Assembly: GCF_000422205.1 (NCBI RefSeq)
Contig: NZ_ATHV01000018.1
Span: 1 to 64,000, forward strand
Length of the DNA: 64,000 bases
From: Desulfovibrio sp. X2
GTDB taxonomy: Bacteria; Desulfobacterota; Desulfovibrionia; Desulfovibrionales; Desulfovibrionaceae
Direction: 5' to 3'
Shown: piece after piece, positions 33,845-44,075 of the stretch
How the letters are laid out: each line of letters begins with the position of its first letter
Numbering within the stretch: position 1 is the stretch's first letter
Notes under the pieces: generated by a model
The model's database searches: none
What the model was told of the DNA's origin: nothing
The model's input: the letters and a program-made list of their open reading frames with translations, nothing else
Program-made: the position numbers and the translations under genes

Positions 33845-36490
33845 CTAGCCGGCGATCAATTTCTCGAGGGCCGCGAAGGCAGCCGGGATGCCCGAGGCGT
33901 CGGTGCCGCCCGCCTGGGCCATGTCCGGCCTGCCGCCGCCGGAGCCGCCGATGGGCGCGGCGACCTCCTTGATCAGCGACTGGGCCGTGAAGCGGCCGTG
34001 CAGGTCCTTGGAGACGTAGAGGATCAGGGAGACCTTGCCGTCCTCCTGGGCGGAGACGAGGCAGGCCACGCCCGAGGACATCTTGGAGCGGATGTCGTCC
34101 ATCTGCTCGCGCAGGGCCTTCACGGCCACGCCCTCGGTGGCCACGGTGAGCAGCTTCACGCCGCCGACCTCGCGCACGTCGTCCATGAGGCTCTTGCCCG
34201 CGCCGGAGAGGAGCTTGGCCTGGAGCTGCTCGCGCTCCTTGGCGAGCGCCTTGACCTCCTTCTGCAGGCCGGAGATGCGCTCCACGAGCTCGCCGGGGCG
34301 GCCCTTGAGCAGGCCCGCGGCCTTTTCCACCTCGCTGCGCAGGGCGTGGATGGCGGTGAGCGCGTTCAGTCCCGTGGCGCCCTCGATGCGGCGCACGCCC
34401 GCGGCCACGCCGGACTCGGAGAGGACGAGGAAGGGACCGGCCTGGCCGGTGTTCGTGAGGTGCGTGCCGCCGCAAAGCTCCATGGACACGCCCGGCACCT
34501 CGACCACGCAGACCTCCGAGCCGTATTTCTCGCCGAACAGCGCGGTCGCGCCCTTGGCGATGGCGGCCTTCTGGCTCATGACCTCGCGCTGCACGGGCAG
34601 GGCCGCGAGGATGGATTCGTTCACGCGCGCCTCGACGTCCGCGATCTCCTCGGGCGTCATGGCCGCGATGTGGGTGAAGTCGAAGCGCAGGCGGTCGGGC
34701 CCGACCAGGGAACCGGCCTGCTTCACGTGGTCGCCGAGCACGGCGCGCAGGGCGGCGTGCAAAAGGTGGGTCGCGGTGTGGTTGCGCGCCGTGGCCAGAC
34801 GGTTGTCCTCATCCACCGAGAGCTTGGCCTCCTGGTCGCGGGCGAGGTCGCCCTCGGTCACGAAGACCTTGTGCACGTGGAGGTTCTGGGCGGGTTTCAC
34901 GGTGTCGAGCACGTCGGCCAGGCCGGACATGGTCTCGATGAGGCCGGTGTCGCCCGCCTGGCCGCCGGACTCGCCGTAGAACGGCGTGGCCGCGGCCACG
35001 ACGAAGCCGCCCTGCCCCTGGGGCAGGCGCTCCACGGGCTCGCCCCGCTCGTCGAGCACGGCCAGCAGCCTGCTCTCGGCCGTGAGCGTGTCGTAGCCGA
35101 GGAAGGTGCAGGAGAGGCCGGTCTCGAGCAGCGCGGCGAAGCGCCCGGCGAGGTCCTGCTCGCCCGAGCCCTTCCAGGCCTCGCGGGCGCGCTCCTTCTG
35201 CCGGGCCATGGCCGCGGTGAAGCCCTGCTCGTCCACGGAAAAGCCCTGCTTCTCGGCCACGTCCTTGACGATGTCGATGGGGAACCCGAAGGTGTCGTAG
35301 AGCTTGAAGGCCACGTCGCCGGGCACGGTCTTCTTCCCGGCCGCCGCAAGGCCCGCGAGCTCCTCGGAAAGCATGTCCAGCCCCTTGCCCAGGGTGCGGG
35401 CGAACCGCTCCTCTTCCTCGCGCACGACCTTGGCCATGAAGTCGCGGCCGGTCAGCAGGTCGGGATAGGCCTCGCCCATGACCTCGGCCACCTTCAGGCA
35501 GACCTTGTACAGGAAGGGGTCCTTGAAGCCGATGAGCGTGCCGAAGCGCAGCGCCCGGCGGATGATGCGGCGCAGCTCGTAGGCGCGGCCCTCGTTGGAG
35601 GGCATGACGCCGTCGGTGATCAGGAAGGCGGCGGCGCGGGAGTGGTCCGCGATGACGCGCAGCGCCACGTCGCTCTCCTCGTCGCCGGACTTGTAGGCGA
35701 CGCCCGCGATGACTGCGATGTAGTCGATGAGTTCCTGGAAGAGGTCGCAGTCGAAGTTGGAGAACTTGCCCTGGCACACGGCGGCCACGCGCTCGAGCCC
35801 CATGCCGGTGTCGATGGAGGGGCGCGGCAGGGGCACGCGCTTGCCCGGCTCGATCTGGTCGTACTGCATGAACACGAGGTTCCAGATCTCCAGGAAGCGG
35901 TCGCAGTCGCAGCGGCCGATGGCGCAGTCCGGGCCGCAGTTCATGTGCTCGCCCTGGTCCACGTAGATCTCGGAGCAGGGACCGCAGGGGCCGGTGTCGC
36001 CCATGGACCAGAAGTTGTCCTTCTCGCCCAGGCGGAAGATGCGCTCGGCCGGAACTCCCGCGACCTTCTGCCACAGCTCGTGGGCCTCGTCGTCGTCGCG
36101 AAAGACCGTGACGTAGAGGCGGTCCCTGGGCAGGCCGAGCTCCTCGGTGATGAAGCCCCAGGCGAAGCGGATGGCGTCGGCCTTGAAATAGTCGCCGAAG
36201 GAGAAGTTGCCGAGCATCTCGAAGAAGGTGTGGTGGCGCGCGGTGCGGCCCACGTTCTCGAGGTCGTTGTGCTTGCCGGAGATGCGCAGGCACTTCTGGG
36301 AGGTGGTGGCGCGGGAGTAGTCGCGCTTCTCCTGGCCCAGGAAGAGCTTCTTGAACTGCACCATGCCCGCGTTGGTGAAGTACAGGGTGGGGTCGTCGCG
36401 CGGCACGAGGGGGGAGGAAGGGACGACCTGGTGGCCGTGCCGGGCGAAGTAGTCGAGGAAGCGCTTGCGTATCTCGCTGGCGGTGATCAT
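33845..36490 (-). CDS. alaS: Alanine-tRNA ligase
   Basis: An 881-residue class II synthetase, full length. The aminoacylation domain shows [41 protein letters not shown], followed by the tRNA-recognition helices. The editing domain has [12 protein letters not shown] and CGGTHL zinc ligands, and the C-Ala domain ends with [24 protein letters not shown] insert is present near 200. The leftward order recA then alaS, 136 bp apart and separated by a terminator, is common in Desulfovibrio-like genomes. Confidence 0.98.
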   Translation of the reverse strand: MITASEIRKRFLDYFARHGHQVVPSSPLVPRDDPTLYFTNAGMVQFKKLFLGQEKRDYSRATTSQKCLRISGKHNDLENVGRTARHHTFFEMLGNFSFGDYFKADAIRFAWGFITEELGLPRDRLYVTVFRDDDEAHELWQKVAGVPAERIFRLGEKDNFWSMGDTGPCGPCSEIYVDQGEHMNCGPDCAIGRCDCDRFLEIWNLVFMQYDQIEPGKRVPLPRPSIDTGMGLERVAAVCQGKFSNFDCDLFQELIDYIAVIAGVAYKSGDEESDVALRVIADHSRAAAFLITDGVMPSNEGRAYELRRIIRRALRFGTLIGFKDPFLYKVCLKVAEVMGEAYPDLLTGRDFMAKVVREEEERFARTLGKGLDMLSEELAGLAAAGKKTVPGDVAFKLYDTFGFPIDIVKDVAEKQGFSVDEQGFTAAMARQKERAREAWKGSGEQDLAGRFAALLETGLSCTFLGYDTLTAESRLLAVLDERGEPVERLPQGQGGFVVAAATPFYGESGGQAGDTGLIETMSGLADVLDTVKPAQNLHVHKVFVTEGDLARDQEAKLSVDEDNRLATARNHTATHLLHAALRAVLGDHVKQAGSLVGPDRLRFDFTHIAAMTPEEIADVEARVNESILAALPVQREVMSQKAAIAKGATALFGEKYGSEVCVVEVPGVSMELCGGTHLTNTGQAGPFLVLSESGVAAGVRRIEGATGLNALTAIHALRSEVEKAAGLLKGRPGELVERISGLQKEVKALAKEREQLQAKLLSGAGKSLMDDVREVGGVKLLTVATEGVAVKALREQMDDIRSKMSSGVACLVSAQEDGKVSLILYVSKDLHGRFTAQSLIKEVAAPIGGSGGGRPDMAQAGGTDASGIPAAFAALEKLIAG

Positions 36491-36576
36491 GCCGTGGGCT
36501 CCTTGCGTGGGGTCCGTTGCGGGCTCCCGTGCGCTTGCGCCGCCGGGAGGTTTCTCTCTTTCCGTATGGGGTATGA

Positions 36577-36608
36577 AAAGGCGCGGGCCGGGCGAGACGC
36601 CCGGCCCG
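36577..36608 (-). terminator. Rho-independent terminator after recA
   Basis: An 11-bp perfect stem (36584-36594, 36598-36608) with an AGA loop. On the leftward strand CGCCTTTTCAT follows. Confidence 0.75.
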
Positions 36609-36626
36609 TGCCGCGATATCGTCTGT

Positions 36627-37703
<1,077 letters not shown>

Positions 37704-37876
37704 GAAATGCCTCCGGGTGTGAGATGCCAAAGCCCCATGTCCTTAGCAGATGCACCCTGCGCGGGCAAGGCGTCGGCGGCCGCGCTCCCTGCCGGACGCG
37801 GGCGTCTTCGGACGCGCGGCACGGCGGCGGGCCGCAGGGGCAGAGGAGGCGGGAGAGGAAAAAAAGGGCGGAGGGG

Positions 37877-38857
37877 CTAGTTGCGGAACCTGATCAGCAC
37901 GCCCTCGTCGGACTTGGAGAGCTCGGCCTTGGGCGGCCGCGCGGGGTCGAGGTCGAAGACCGCGCGCAGCCGGTCCGGATGCTGGCCCAGGCGCATGCCG
38001 AGGCAGCCCTCGACGCCCTTGCCCGCCTGCCCGAAGGTGCGGTCGCGCAGGCCGTCCACGGTCCAGTTGCCGAGCAGGTCCACGACCAGGCGCGGGGGGT
38101 TCTTCATCTCGAAGTAGGTGAACTGGACCGGACCGTCCGTGTTCAGGCGCACCTGGAAGGTGTTGCCCTGCCGTCCGGTCGTGATCGTGGCGCGGCGCGG
38201 CGGGGCGGCGGGAGCCTTCTCGGCCTTGGCCGCGGGCGCGGCCTTGGCGGCCGGGGTCTGGCCCGAGGAAGCCTTGCCCGACGGAGCCTTGGCGGAAGAT
38301 TTTTCGGACGAGGCCTTGCCCGAGGCGGGCTCGCGCTGCAGCGGCGGCTCCGGCTTCGCGGCCTCAGGCTTCGCCTCGGGCTTTGCCGCCTCCGGCTTGG
38401 CCGGGGCGGCCTGGCTGCCTGCGGGCTGACCGTTTCCGGACGGCTCGGGCAGGACCAGGGGCGGCGGCGGGGTCTCGGGCTTTGCCGCGGGGGACGTCTG
38501 GCCCGATTGCGTCTGGCCCGATTGCGTCTGGCCCGATTGCGTCTGGCCGGACGCGGACGGAGCCACGGGCTCGCCCGGAGCCGGGGAAGGCGGCATCGCC
38601 CCCCTGCCCTGGCCCGGCTGCACCACCGTGCGCCGCACGGTGTACTCGTCCGGCCCAGCCGTGTCCGGCGTGACGCTCTTGTAGACCGGCCCGGCCGAGG
38701 ACGGCAGGACCGCCTCGTCCGCGGCCAGGATGCGGCGCGGGGACGCGGGCGCGATGAGCACGACCGCCATGAGCAGCGCCGCGGCCGCTCCGAGCAGGCG
38801 CTCGGACAGGGCGGGGGATCGTCTGCTGCGGCGGGGGAAAATGCGCTTGCTGCTCAT
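37877..38857 (-). CDS. AMIN-domain protein with Ala/Pro/Lys-rich linker
   Basis: A 326-residue protein. A basic N-terminus precedes one membrane segment (about 22-46). A long low-complexity region (70-220) is rich in Pro, Ala, Lys and Gln, including three SGQTQ units. The AMIN domain (about 225-325: FQVRLNTDGPVQFTYFEMKNPPRLVVDLLG) follows. AMIN domains target amidases and secretins to septal or polar peptidoglycan in the periplasm. No catalytic domain is fused, so it is probably an adaptor. The start is uncertain: only GCGAG precedes it and the frame is open further upstream. Confidence 0.75.
   Translation of the reverse strand: MSSKRIFPRRSRRSPALSERLLGAAAALLMAVVLIAPASPRRILAADEAVLPSSAGPVYKSVTPDTAGPDEYTVRRTVVQPGQGRGAMPPSPAPGEPVAPSASGQTQSGQTQSGQTQSGQTSPAAKPETPPPPLVLPEPSGNGQPAGSQAAPAKPEAAKPEAKPEAAKPEPPLQREPASGKASSEKSSAKAPSGKASSGQTPAAKAAPAAKAEKAPAAPPRRATITTGRQGNTFQVRLNTDGPVQFTYFEMKNPPRLVVDLLGNWTVDGLRDRTFGQAGKGVEGCLGMRLGQHPDRLRAVFDLDPARPPKAELSKSDEGVLIRFRN
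38501..38545. repeat. 15-bp tandem repeat, three copies
   Basis: Three exact copies of GCCCGATTGCGTCTG lie inside the AMIN-protein gene, encoding repeats of the pentapeptide SGQTQ. Being a multiple of three, copy changes would keep the frame. Confidence 0.9.
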
Positions 38858-39032
38858 CTCGCGTCGGGCTGGGGCGTCGGGTTGGGGCCTTCGGGGACAG
38901 CTTCTGCCGGATGCTGCGCGCGGCTGAAAAAGGCAACGCATACCGGTCCATACGGCGGTTGAGCCGGCTTGGCAAGCCCGGCGCGGAGGAATTGCGGCTC
39001 CTCTTCCCCGGGTCCGCCCCGGCCCGCCGGGG

Positions 39033-39268
39033 CTAGTGTCGCGTCCGTGAAAAAAGTCGATATGCTGCGCAGGAGTCGTACGCGACACGTGAACCGGGCG
39101 AATGCAAGGTTCCGCCGCCAGCGGCAGCCGTTAGGCGAGCGCGCTTTGGCGCGAGCCTTACGGCTGCCGACAGCAGCGATGCCGACAGCAGCGATGCGGC
39201 AACCACGTTTTCGGTGCAGCGATCTTCCGCAAAATACGGCTTAGCGTATTTTGCGGACGTCACACTAG
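39033..39268. mobile_element. MITE-like element with 15-bp inverted ends
   Basis: The 236-bp stretch is bounded by CTAGTGTCGCGTCCG (39033-39047) and CGGACGTCACACTAG (39254-39268), which match at 13 of 15 positions as inverted repeats. Inside are a long imperfect hairpin (about 39119-39165), a 15-bp tandem duplication (CGACAGCAGCGATGC, 39167-39196) and a perfect 12-bp hairpin (39230-39258) that can act as terminator. There is no transposase. The stop codon of the leftward flavoprotein gene lies in the right end. Confidence 0.45.
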
Positions 39269-40653
39269 AGCGAGAATTCCTCCCAGTGCACCCGCTCGTG
39301 CGCGAAGCCCCGCTTGTCCAGCGCCGCCCTGGCCATGCGCATGAAGCCCGGAGGGCCGCAGAGGAAGACGCGGGCCGAGGGCGGCACGGCGGCGATCATC
39401 CCGGCCAGCCCCTCGGCGTCGAGCCGCTCGCCGTCCGGACCGCGCGTCAGCACGTGGCGCACGCTCAGGCCGGGCAGGCTCTCCGCGAGACTCTCCAGCT
39501 CGGCCGCGTGGGCCACGTCCGCCTGTTCGCGGTTGCTCCAGATGAGGCGCACGCGGCGTCTGCCGTTGCTGTTTGCGACGGCCTCCGCCTCTTCCGCTCC
39601 CTGCGGCGCGGGCGCGGCGGCGCGGGAGAGGTGGCGGAGCATGGAGAGCATAGGGGTGATGCCCACGCCCGCAGCCAGGAAGAGCAGATCCTCGTCCGGG
39701 TCCGCGGCCTCGGTCAGCAGGCTGAAGCGGCCGTAGGGGCCGCGCACCAGGGCCTCGTCGCCGGGCGAGAGGCGGCCGATCATGGCCGTGAAGTCGCCCG
39801 AGCAGCGGATGGTGAAGCGCAGCTCCGCTTCCTCCGGGGCCGAGGCGATGGTCCAGGGGTGCTCCTCACGCGGCAGGGCCGGGCTCAGGAAGGTCACGAA
39901 GGCGAACTGGCCCGGCGCGTAGTCGAAGATCCGCCCCTCGACGGGGGCGAGGCGCACCTCGTGGGCCTCGCGCCCGGCCTGGGCCACGCCCGCCACGCGG
40001 AAGCGCAGCGGCGCGCCGCCGCCGCCGAAGGCCCGCCCGGAGATGCCGGGCACGAAACCGCGCGCCGCGAGGAAGAAGAGGCCGCCCAGAAGCGGCATGA
40101 AGGCGATGACCTCGATCTCGTCCGTGACGAAGGCCGCGTGCAGGGCCACGAGGCCGGTCAGGCAGAGCACACCCAGGCGGTGCAGGGGCAGCCAGCGGGA
40201 AAAGGAGAGGCCGAGCCAACTCCTGAAGCGGGCCACGCCCGCCGCGAACCACAGCGTGGTCAGGCTTGCGGCGCCCGCGAGCAACGGCCACTGCTTGAGC
40301 ACGGGCGGGCCGATGTCCTTTTGCAGGGCGAAAACCACGAAGGGGTGGCAGAAGAGCAGGCAGGCAGCGGTGATGCCGACGACGCGGTGCGCCTTGAAGA
40401 GGTCGTCCAGCCCCACCAGCCGGTCGAGAAGGCGCAGACGCGAGGCGATGACGAACTGCAGCGTCAGGCACAGGGCCCCGGCCATGCCGAGGGCCATGCC
40501 GACGTCCGTCCACCAATCGGACGAGAACAGGGGCTTGGCGTCCTGCACCACGGCGGCCACGGGCCAGACGGCGACGGCGAGCACGGCCAGGACGATCAGC
40601 AGCCCCCGGGCCAGGGGGCGCGTGGAGTGCGGGGTGAGGGGACGGACGCTCAT
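39265..40653 (-). CDS. Ferric-reductase-like membrane flavoprotein
   Basis: A 462-residue protein. Five to six membrane segments (about 17-215) carry heme-type His residues (FKAHRVVG, FCHPFV, LHRLGV, ALHAAFV), the ferric-reductase/NOX layout. An FAD domain (about 235-335: HPWTIASAP) and an NAD(P) domain (LFLAAGVGITPMLSML, FLCGPPGFMRMA) complete it. It should pass electrons from NAD(P)H across the membrane. ATGA overlap with the small membrane protein upstream couples the two. The stop lies within the inverted end of the element at 39033. Confidence 0.88.
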   Translation of the reverse strand: MSVRPLTPHSTRPLARGLLIVLAVLAVAVWPVAAVVQDAKPLFSSDWWTDVGMALGMAGALCLTLQFVIASRLRLLDRLVGLDDLFKAHRVVGITAACLLFCHPFVVFALQKDIGPPVLKQWPLLAGAASLTTLWFAAGVARFRSWLGLSFSRWLPLHRLGVLCLTGLVALHAAFVTDEIEVIAFMPLLGGLFFLAARGFVPGISGRAFGGGGAPLRFRVAGVAQAGREAHEVRLAPVEGRIFDYAPGQFAFVTFLSPALPREEHPWTIASAPEEAELRFTIRCSGDFTAMIGRLSPGDEALVRGPYGRFSLLTEAADPDEDLLFLAAGVGITPMLSMLRHLSRAAAPAPQGAEEAEAVANSNGRRRVRLIWSNREQADVAHAAELESLAESLPGLSVRHVLTRGPDGERLDAEGLAGMIAAVPPSARVFLCGPPGFMRMARAALDKRGFAHERVHWEEFSL

Positions 40654-41090
40654 GCGCGGCACCCCCGCTGGGATTTCGGCGGTCCTTCGGGCCGCTGCGC
40701 GATCACGGCCACGTGAGCCAGGGGCAGCTTGGTCCAGAGGATGAGGATGTCGGGCAAGGTGGATTTGAGGATCACGGTCTGCGCGGTCACCGGCCCCTGC
40801 CAGGAGACGGCCGCGGTCCAGGCCATGGCCGTGCTGCCCAAGATCACCGTGAACCAGGCGGCCAGGCAGCCCCAGGGCGCGGTCTCGCGCCGCAGGAAGA
40901 GCCAGGGCAGGACCAGGGTGTTGATCAGGGCCGTGATGAAGGGGACCCAGTGGGCGAGGGCCTCGGAAGGCGGATGCAGCCGCAGGTGCAGCAGCAGGCC
41001 GCCGAGAGAGAGGAAGAACCACGCCAGGGCCACCAGGCGGGGGATGCGTTCCGCGCGGGGGGCGCCATGCGCGTCAGGGGAATCGTGCAC
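40650..41090 (-). CDS. Small membrane protein coupled to the flavoprotein
   Basis: A 146-residue protein with four hydrophobic segments (about 20-36, 46-64, 72-92, 97-113). I recognise no family. GTG start with CGGAGG seven bases upstream. Its stop overlaps the flavoprotein start, so it may be a dedicated subunit or heme/quinone partner. The last 30 residues are basic. Confidence 0.72.
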   Translation of the reverse strand: MHDSPDAHGAPRAERIPRLVALAWFFLSLGGLLLHLRLHPPSEALAHWVPFITALINTLVLPWLFLRRETAPWGCLAAWFTVILGSTAMAWTAAVSWQGPVTAQTVILKSTLPDILILWTKLPLAHVAVIAQRPEGPPKSQRGCRA

Positions 41091-41151
41091 TGCCGGTCCT
41101 CCGTGAGATTTGCGGCGAGCATACCACTTTTTCGGCGCATGAAAAGGGTGG

Positions 41152-42054
41152 TCATCCGCCTTTGCGCCCCCTGCGCGAGATTTCGGCCGCGGCCCTGCCC
41201 GCCAGCTCCCGCATGCGCGCCACGTCCGAGGCGCGCGGGACGAGGCCCCGGCCGAAGGGCAGGGCCCAGGGCTCGCCGCGCAGCAGCGCGTCCGCCCACT
41301 GTCCGACCTCGGGCGCGAAGAAGCGCTTGTTGTTGCGCACCAGATGCGCCTTGGCCGGGCCGTCGCGCGCCTGAGCCAGGCGGGAGAAGTTGGCCCCGTG
41401 CCAGATGTGGCGGTAGAGCACGCGGGGCACGCGGGCGAAGCGGCAGCCCACAAGCGCCATGCGCGTCCACAGGTCCCAGTCCTCGTACTCCGTGTTCTCG
41501 CGATAGCCGCGCGCGGCGCGAAAGCTCTCGAGCCGGAACATGGCCGTGGGCGCGAGGACGTTCTGGGTGCGCAGGAGGTCCGGATCGAAGTCCGGCAGCC
41601 GCACCGCGCGCTCCTCGCCGTCCGCGCCCACCTCGGCGTAGTCCGCGTAGGCCACGTCCGCGCCCGCTTCCAGGGCCGCGAGCAGGGAGGCGAGGAAATC
41701 CGGCATGGGCTCGTCGTCCGGGTCCAGGCAGACCGCGAAGGGCGCCCCGGCCCTGGCCGCGCCCTCGTTCCTGGTGCGGCCGGGCCGCCCGCCGTGGGGG
41801 AGCTCCACCACCTCCCAGGAGGCCGCGCCGAGTCCGGGCAGGAGGGCGCGCGCCGCATCCGCCGAGCCGTCCGTGCTGCCGTCGTCCGCGAACACGATCC
41901 GGACCTGCGAAAGGGGCAGGGTCTGCGCCGCGAGCGCCGCGAAGAGCCGGGGCAGGAAGCGTCCGTAGTCGTGGTTCGGCACGACGACGCAAAGCCGCGG
42001 CAAAGCGGCGTCGTGCGGGCTCCCATCTGCCGTTATATGTTCAGCGCCGAGCAT
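41152..42054 (-). CDS. GT2 family glycosyltransferase
   Basis: A 300-residue cytoplasmic GT-A enzyme. Motifs are CVVVPNHDYGRFLPRLFAAL, FADDGSTDGSAD, GRTRNEGAARAGAPFAVCLDPDDEPMP (DxD-type metal site) and ENTEYEDWDLWTRM (catalytic base region). Such enzymes add sugars from nucleotide donors to surface glycans. Its start is only 47 bp from the divergent glycosyltransferase, so they probably share a control region. Confidence 0.88.
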   Translation of the reverse strand: MLGAEHITADGSPHDAALPRLCVVVPNHDYGRFLPRLFAALAAQTLPLSQVRIVFADDGSTDGSADAARALLPGLGAASWEVVELPHGGRPGRTRNEGAARAGAPFAVCLDPDDEPMPDFLASLLAALEAGADVAYADYAEVGADGEERAVRLPDFDPDLLRTQNVLAPTAMFRLESFRAARGYRENTEYEDWDLWTRMALVGCRFARVPRVLYRHIWHGANFSRLAQARDGPAKAHLVRNNKRFFAPEVGQWADALLRGEPWALPFGRGLVPRASDVARMRELAGRAAAEISRRGRKGG

Positions 42055-42101
42055 GAAGTTCCCTTTACAGTACCTTGGGCCTGGGGCACAATCCGCACAC
42101 C

Positions 42102-42908
42102 ATGCGGACCCGGACGATCACCATGACCCTCTTCAACCGGCCGCACTATCTGCGGAAGGTGCTCGGGGCGCTCTCGCGCTGTTCCGGGATCGAGCGCTAC
42201 ACGCTCATCGCCTGCGTGGAGCCGGGCGACGACGAGGTCCTGGCCCTGGCCCGCTCCATCGACTTCACGCGCGAGACGCGCGTGCACGTGAACGAGCACG
42301 TCCTCTCCTGCCCGGTCAACGTCTACCAGGCCCTCTCCTTCGCCTTCCTGCAGACGGATTTCAACATCCACCTCGAGGACGACATCCTCCTCGCCCGCGA
42401 CGCCCTGCTCTACTTCGAGCACTGCGGCCGCGCCTACGCGGACGATCCCGCCGTCTTCAGCGTGACCGCCTACAACAACCAGCGGCCGCCCGAGGCCGAA
42501 TACGGACGCACCGCGCGCCGGGCCTGGTTCACGCCCTGGGCCTGGGCCACCTGGCGCGACCGTTTCGAGGAGATGAAGCCCCTGTGGGACTTCGACTACT
42601 CGCACGGCAACTGGGACAACAACCTGAACACGCGGGTGCGCGGCGAACGGGTGGAGGTCTTCCCCATCCTGGCGCGCGCGCAGAACATCGGCGTGGAGGG
42701 GGTGCACATCCCCTCGGCCGAGTGGGGCCGGACCTTCCACTACAACGAATTCTGGGCCGGCCGCGTGCCCTCCCCGGGCCCGGCCGACTGGCGGGAGAAT
42801 CCTGACTGGGCCTGGACGCCGCACCAGGCGGACCCCGAGCAGCTGAGGAAGCTGCCCAGGGAATGGCTTCGGGCCGCGGGCATTCCGCTGCCCGAAGAGC
42901 GCGACTGA
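42102..42908 (+). CDS. Glycosyltransferase-like protein (GT-A fold, GNT-I-like pattern)
   Basis: A 268-residue protein opening TITMTLFNRPHYLRKVLGAL, as in GT-A enzymes. Acidic metal site is FNIHLEDDILLARDAL and an aromatic acceptor region is RRAWFTPWAWATWRDRFEEM. The spacing is reminiscent of GNT-I-type transferases. No membrane segment. The start lacks a clear ribosome site; a TTG 27 bases upstream is possible. It is paired divergently with a GT2 gene. Acceptor unknown. Confidence 0.75.
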   Translation: MRTRTITMTLFNRPHYLRKVLGALSRCSGIERYTLIACVEPGDDEVLALARSIDFTRETRVHVNEHVLSCPVNVYQALSFAFLQTDFNIHLEDDILLARDALLYFEHCGRAYADDPAVFSVTAYNNQRPPEAEYGRTARRAWFTPWAWATWRDRFEEMKPLWDFDYSHGNWDNNLNTRVRGERVEVFPILARAQNIGVEGVHIPSAEWGRTFHYNEFWAGRVPSPGPADWRENPDWAWTPHQADPEQLRKLPREWLRAAGIPLPEERD

Positions 42909-42983
42909 GAGCGGGGCTCCGGCCCCGGGACACCGGCCGACGGCGTCACACGTTCGCCACCGGCCGCGACGTATAGAGCGCCC

Positions 42984-42999
42984 GGCGCAACATTGCGCC
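42984..42999. promoter_or_regulatory. 16-bp palindrome before cheV
   Basis: GGCGCAACATTGCGCC is a perfect dyad 41 bases before the CheV start. It may be an operator. It also resembles a sigma-54 core but with one base too few between GG and GC. Confidence 0.3.
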
Positions 43000-43040
43000 T
43001 TCGTTCGGAATTTCGGCTGCATCAAGTGAGGAGGGGGGAA

Positions 43041-44003
43041 ATGGCGAACACGAACATCCTGCTCGAGGCCGGTACCAACGAACTCGAGATCGTCGAGTTC
43101 TACATCGACGAACTCGGGGCGAACGGCGAGACGTACCGCGGCTACTACGGCGTGAACGTGGCCAAGGTGCTGGAGATCATCCGCCTGCCGCAGATAACGA
43201 GCCTGCCGGGCGCGCTGCACCCGTCCGTGCGCGGCACCTTCAATCTGCGCAACAAGGTCATCTCCCTGGTCCACCTGCCCATGTGGCTCGGCAAGTCCAC
43301 CGCGCCCTCGCCCGAGGACAAGGTCATCGTCACCGAGTTCAACAACGTGGTCAACGCCTTCCAGGTCTCGGGCGTGACCCGCATCCACCGCCTCTCCTGG
43401 GGCGACATCGAGCCGCCCTCGGTGCACGTGCAGCGCTTCTCAGAGGAGTCCGTGACCGGCGTGGTCCGGCTGGACACGCGCGTGGTCTTCCTCCTGGACA
43501 TGGAGAAGATCGTGGGCGAGCTGAACCCGAACCTGGGGCTCCGGCCCCTGGACAGCGTCTGCGCGCCCGGGGAGGAGTTCTGCTACCGCGCCCTGATCGC
43601 GGACGACTCCACGACGATCCGCCGCATGATCGGCTCCTCGCTGGAGCAGGCGGGCTTTCAGGTCACGCGCACGATCAACGGCGAGATGGCCTGGAACAAG
43701 CTCCAGGAATGGAAGGGCGCGGCCGAGAGCGCGGGCAGGCCCATGTCCGAGCACGTGCACGTGATCATCTCGGACATCGAGATGCCCGGCATGGACGGCC
43801 ACTCCCTGACCCGGCGCATCAAGTCGGACCCGAGCCTCAAGGAGATCCCCGTGATCCTCTTCTCCTCGCTGATCACGGACAAGCTGCGCCACAAGGGCGA
43901 TGCCGTGGGCGCGGACGACCAGATCTCCAAGCCCGAGATGTCGAGCGTGGCCGTGCGCGCCAAGGCGCTGGCCGACAGGTACCTCGGCCGGACAGAGGCC
44001 TAG
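43041..44003 (+). CDS. cheV: Chemotaxis coupling/receiver protein CheV
   Basis: A 320-residue protein with a CheW-like domain (about 20-165: GVNVAKVLEIIRLP, GTFNLRNKVISLVHLP) and a receiver domain (about 190-316: LIADDST, IISDIEMPGMDG with the phospho-Asp, KPEMSS). It links receptors to CheA and adapts the coupling by phosphorylation. GAGGAGGGGGGAA before MANTN makes the start clear. No other chemotaxis gene is nearby. Confidence 0.93.
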   Translation: MANTNILLEAGTNELEIVEFYIDELGANGETYRGYYGVNVAKVLEIIRLPQITSLPGALHPSVRGTFNLRNKVISLVHLPMWLGKSTAPSPEDKVIVTEFNNVVNAFQVSGVTRIHRLSWGDIEPPSVHVQRFSEESVTGVVRLDTRVVFLLDMEKIVGELNPNLGLRPLDSVCAPGEEFCYRALIADDSTTIRRMIGSSLEQAGFQVTRTINGEMAWNKLQEWKGAAESAGRPMSEHVHVIISDIEMPGMDGHSLTRRIKSDPSLKEIPVILFSSLITDKLRHKGDAVGADDQISKPEMSSVAVRAKALADRYLGRTEA

Positions 44004-44018
44004 CTTCCGCACGAAGAA

Positions 44019-44048
44019 GGGGCGACGCGGCCGCGTCGCCCCCCTCAC
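44019..44048. terminator. Shared palindromic terminator (cheV / peroxiredoxin)
   Basis: A perfect 12+12 palindrome lies between converging genes. On the leftward strand CCTTCTTCG follows, the weak U-rich tail expected for the peroxiredoxin transcript. Confidence 0.55.
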
Positions 44049-44075
44049 CGGATCGTTCGCGCCCGTTCGGGGCCG

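Noticed and set aside
37704-37876. LexA box before recA
   Set aside because: No CTGT-N8-ACAG or close variant is present in the short upstream region.
39167-39196. Possible CRISPR repeat (15-bp tandem units, also at 38501)
   Set aside because: Units are directly adjacent with no spacers and only two or three copies; no cas genes in the window.
42984-42999. Sigma-54 promoter before cheV
   Set aside because: GG and GC are nine bases apart instead of ten, and the sequence is better explained as a 16-bp palindrome.
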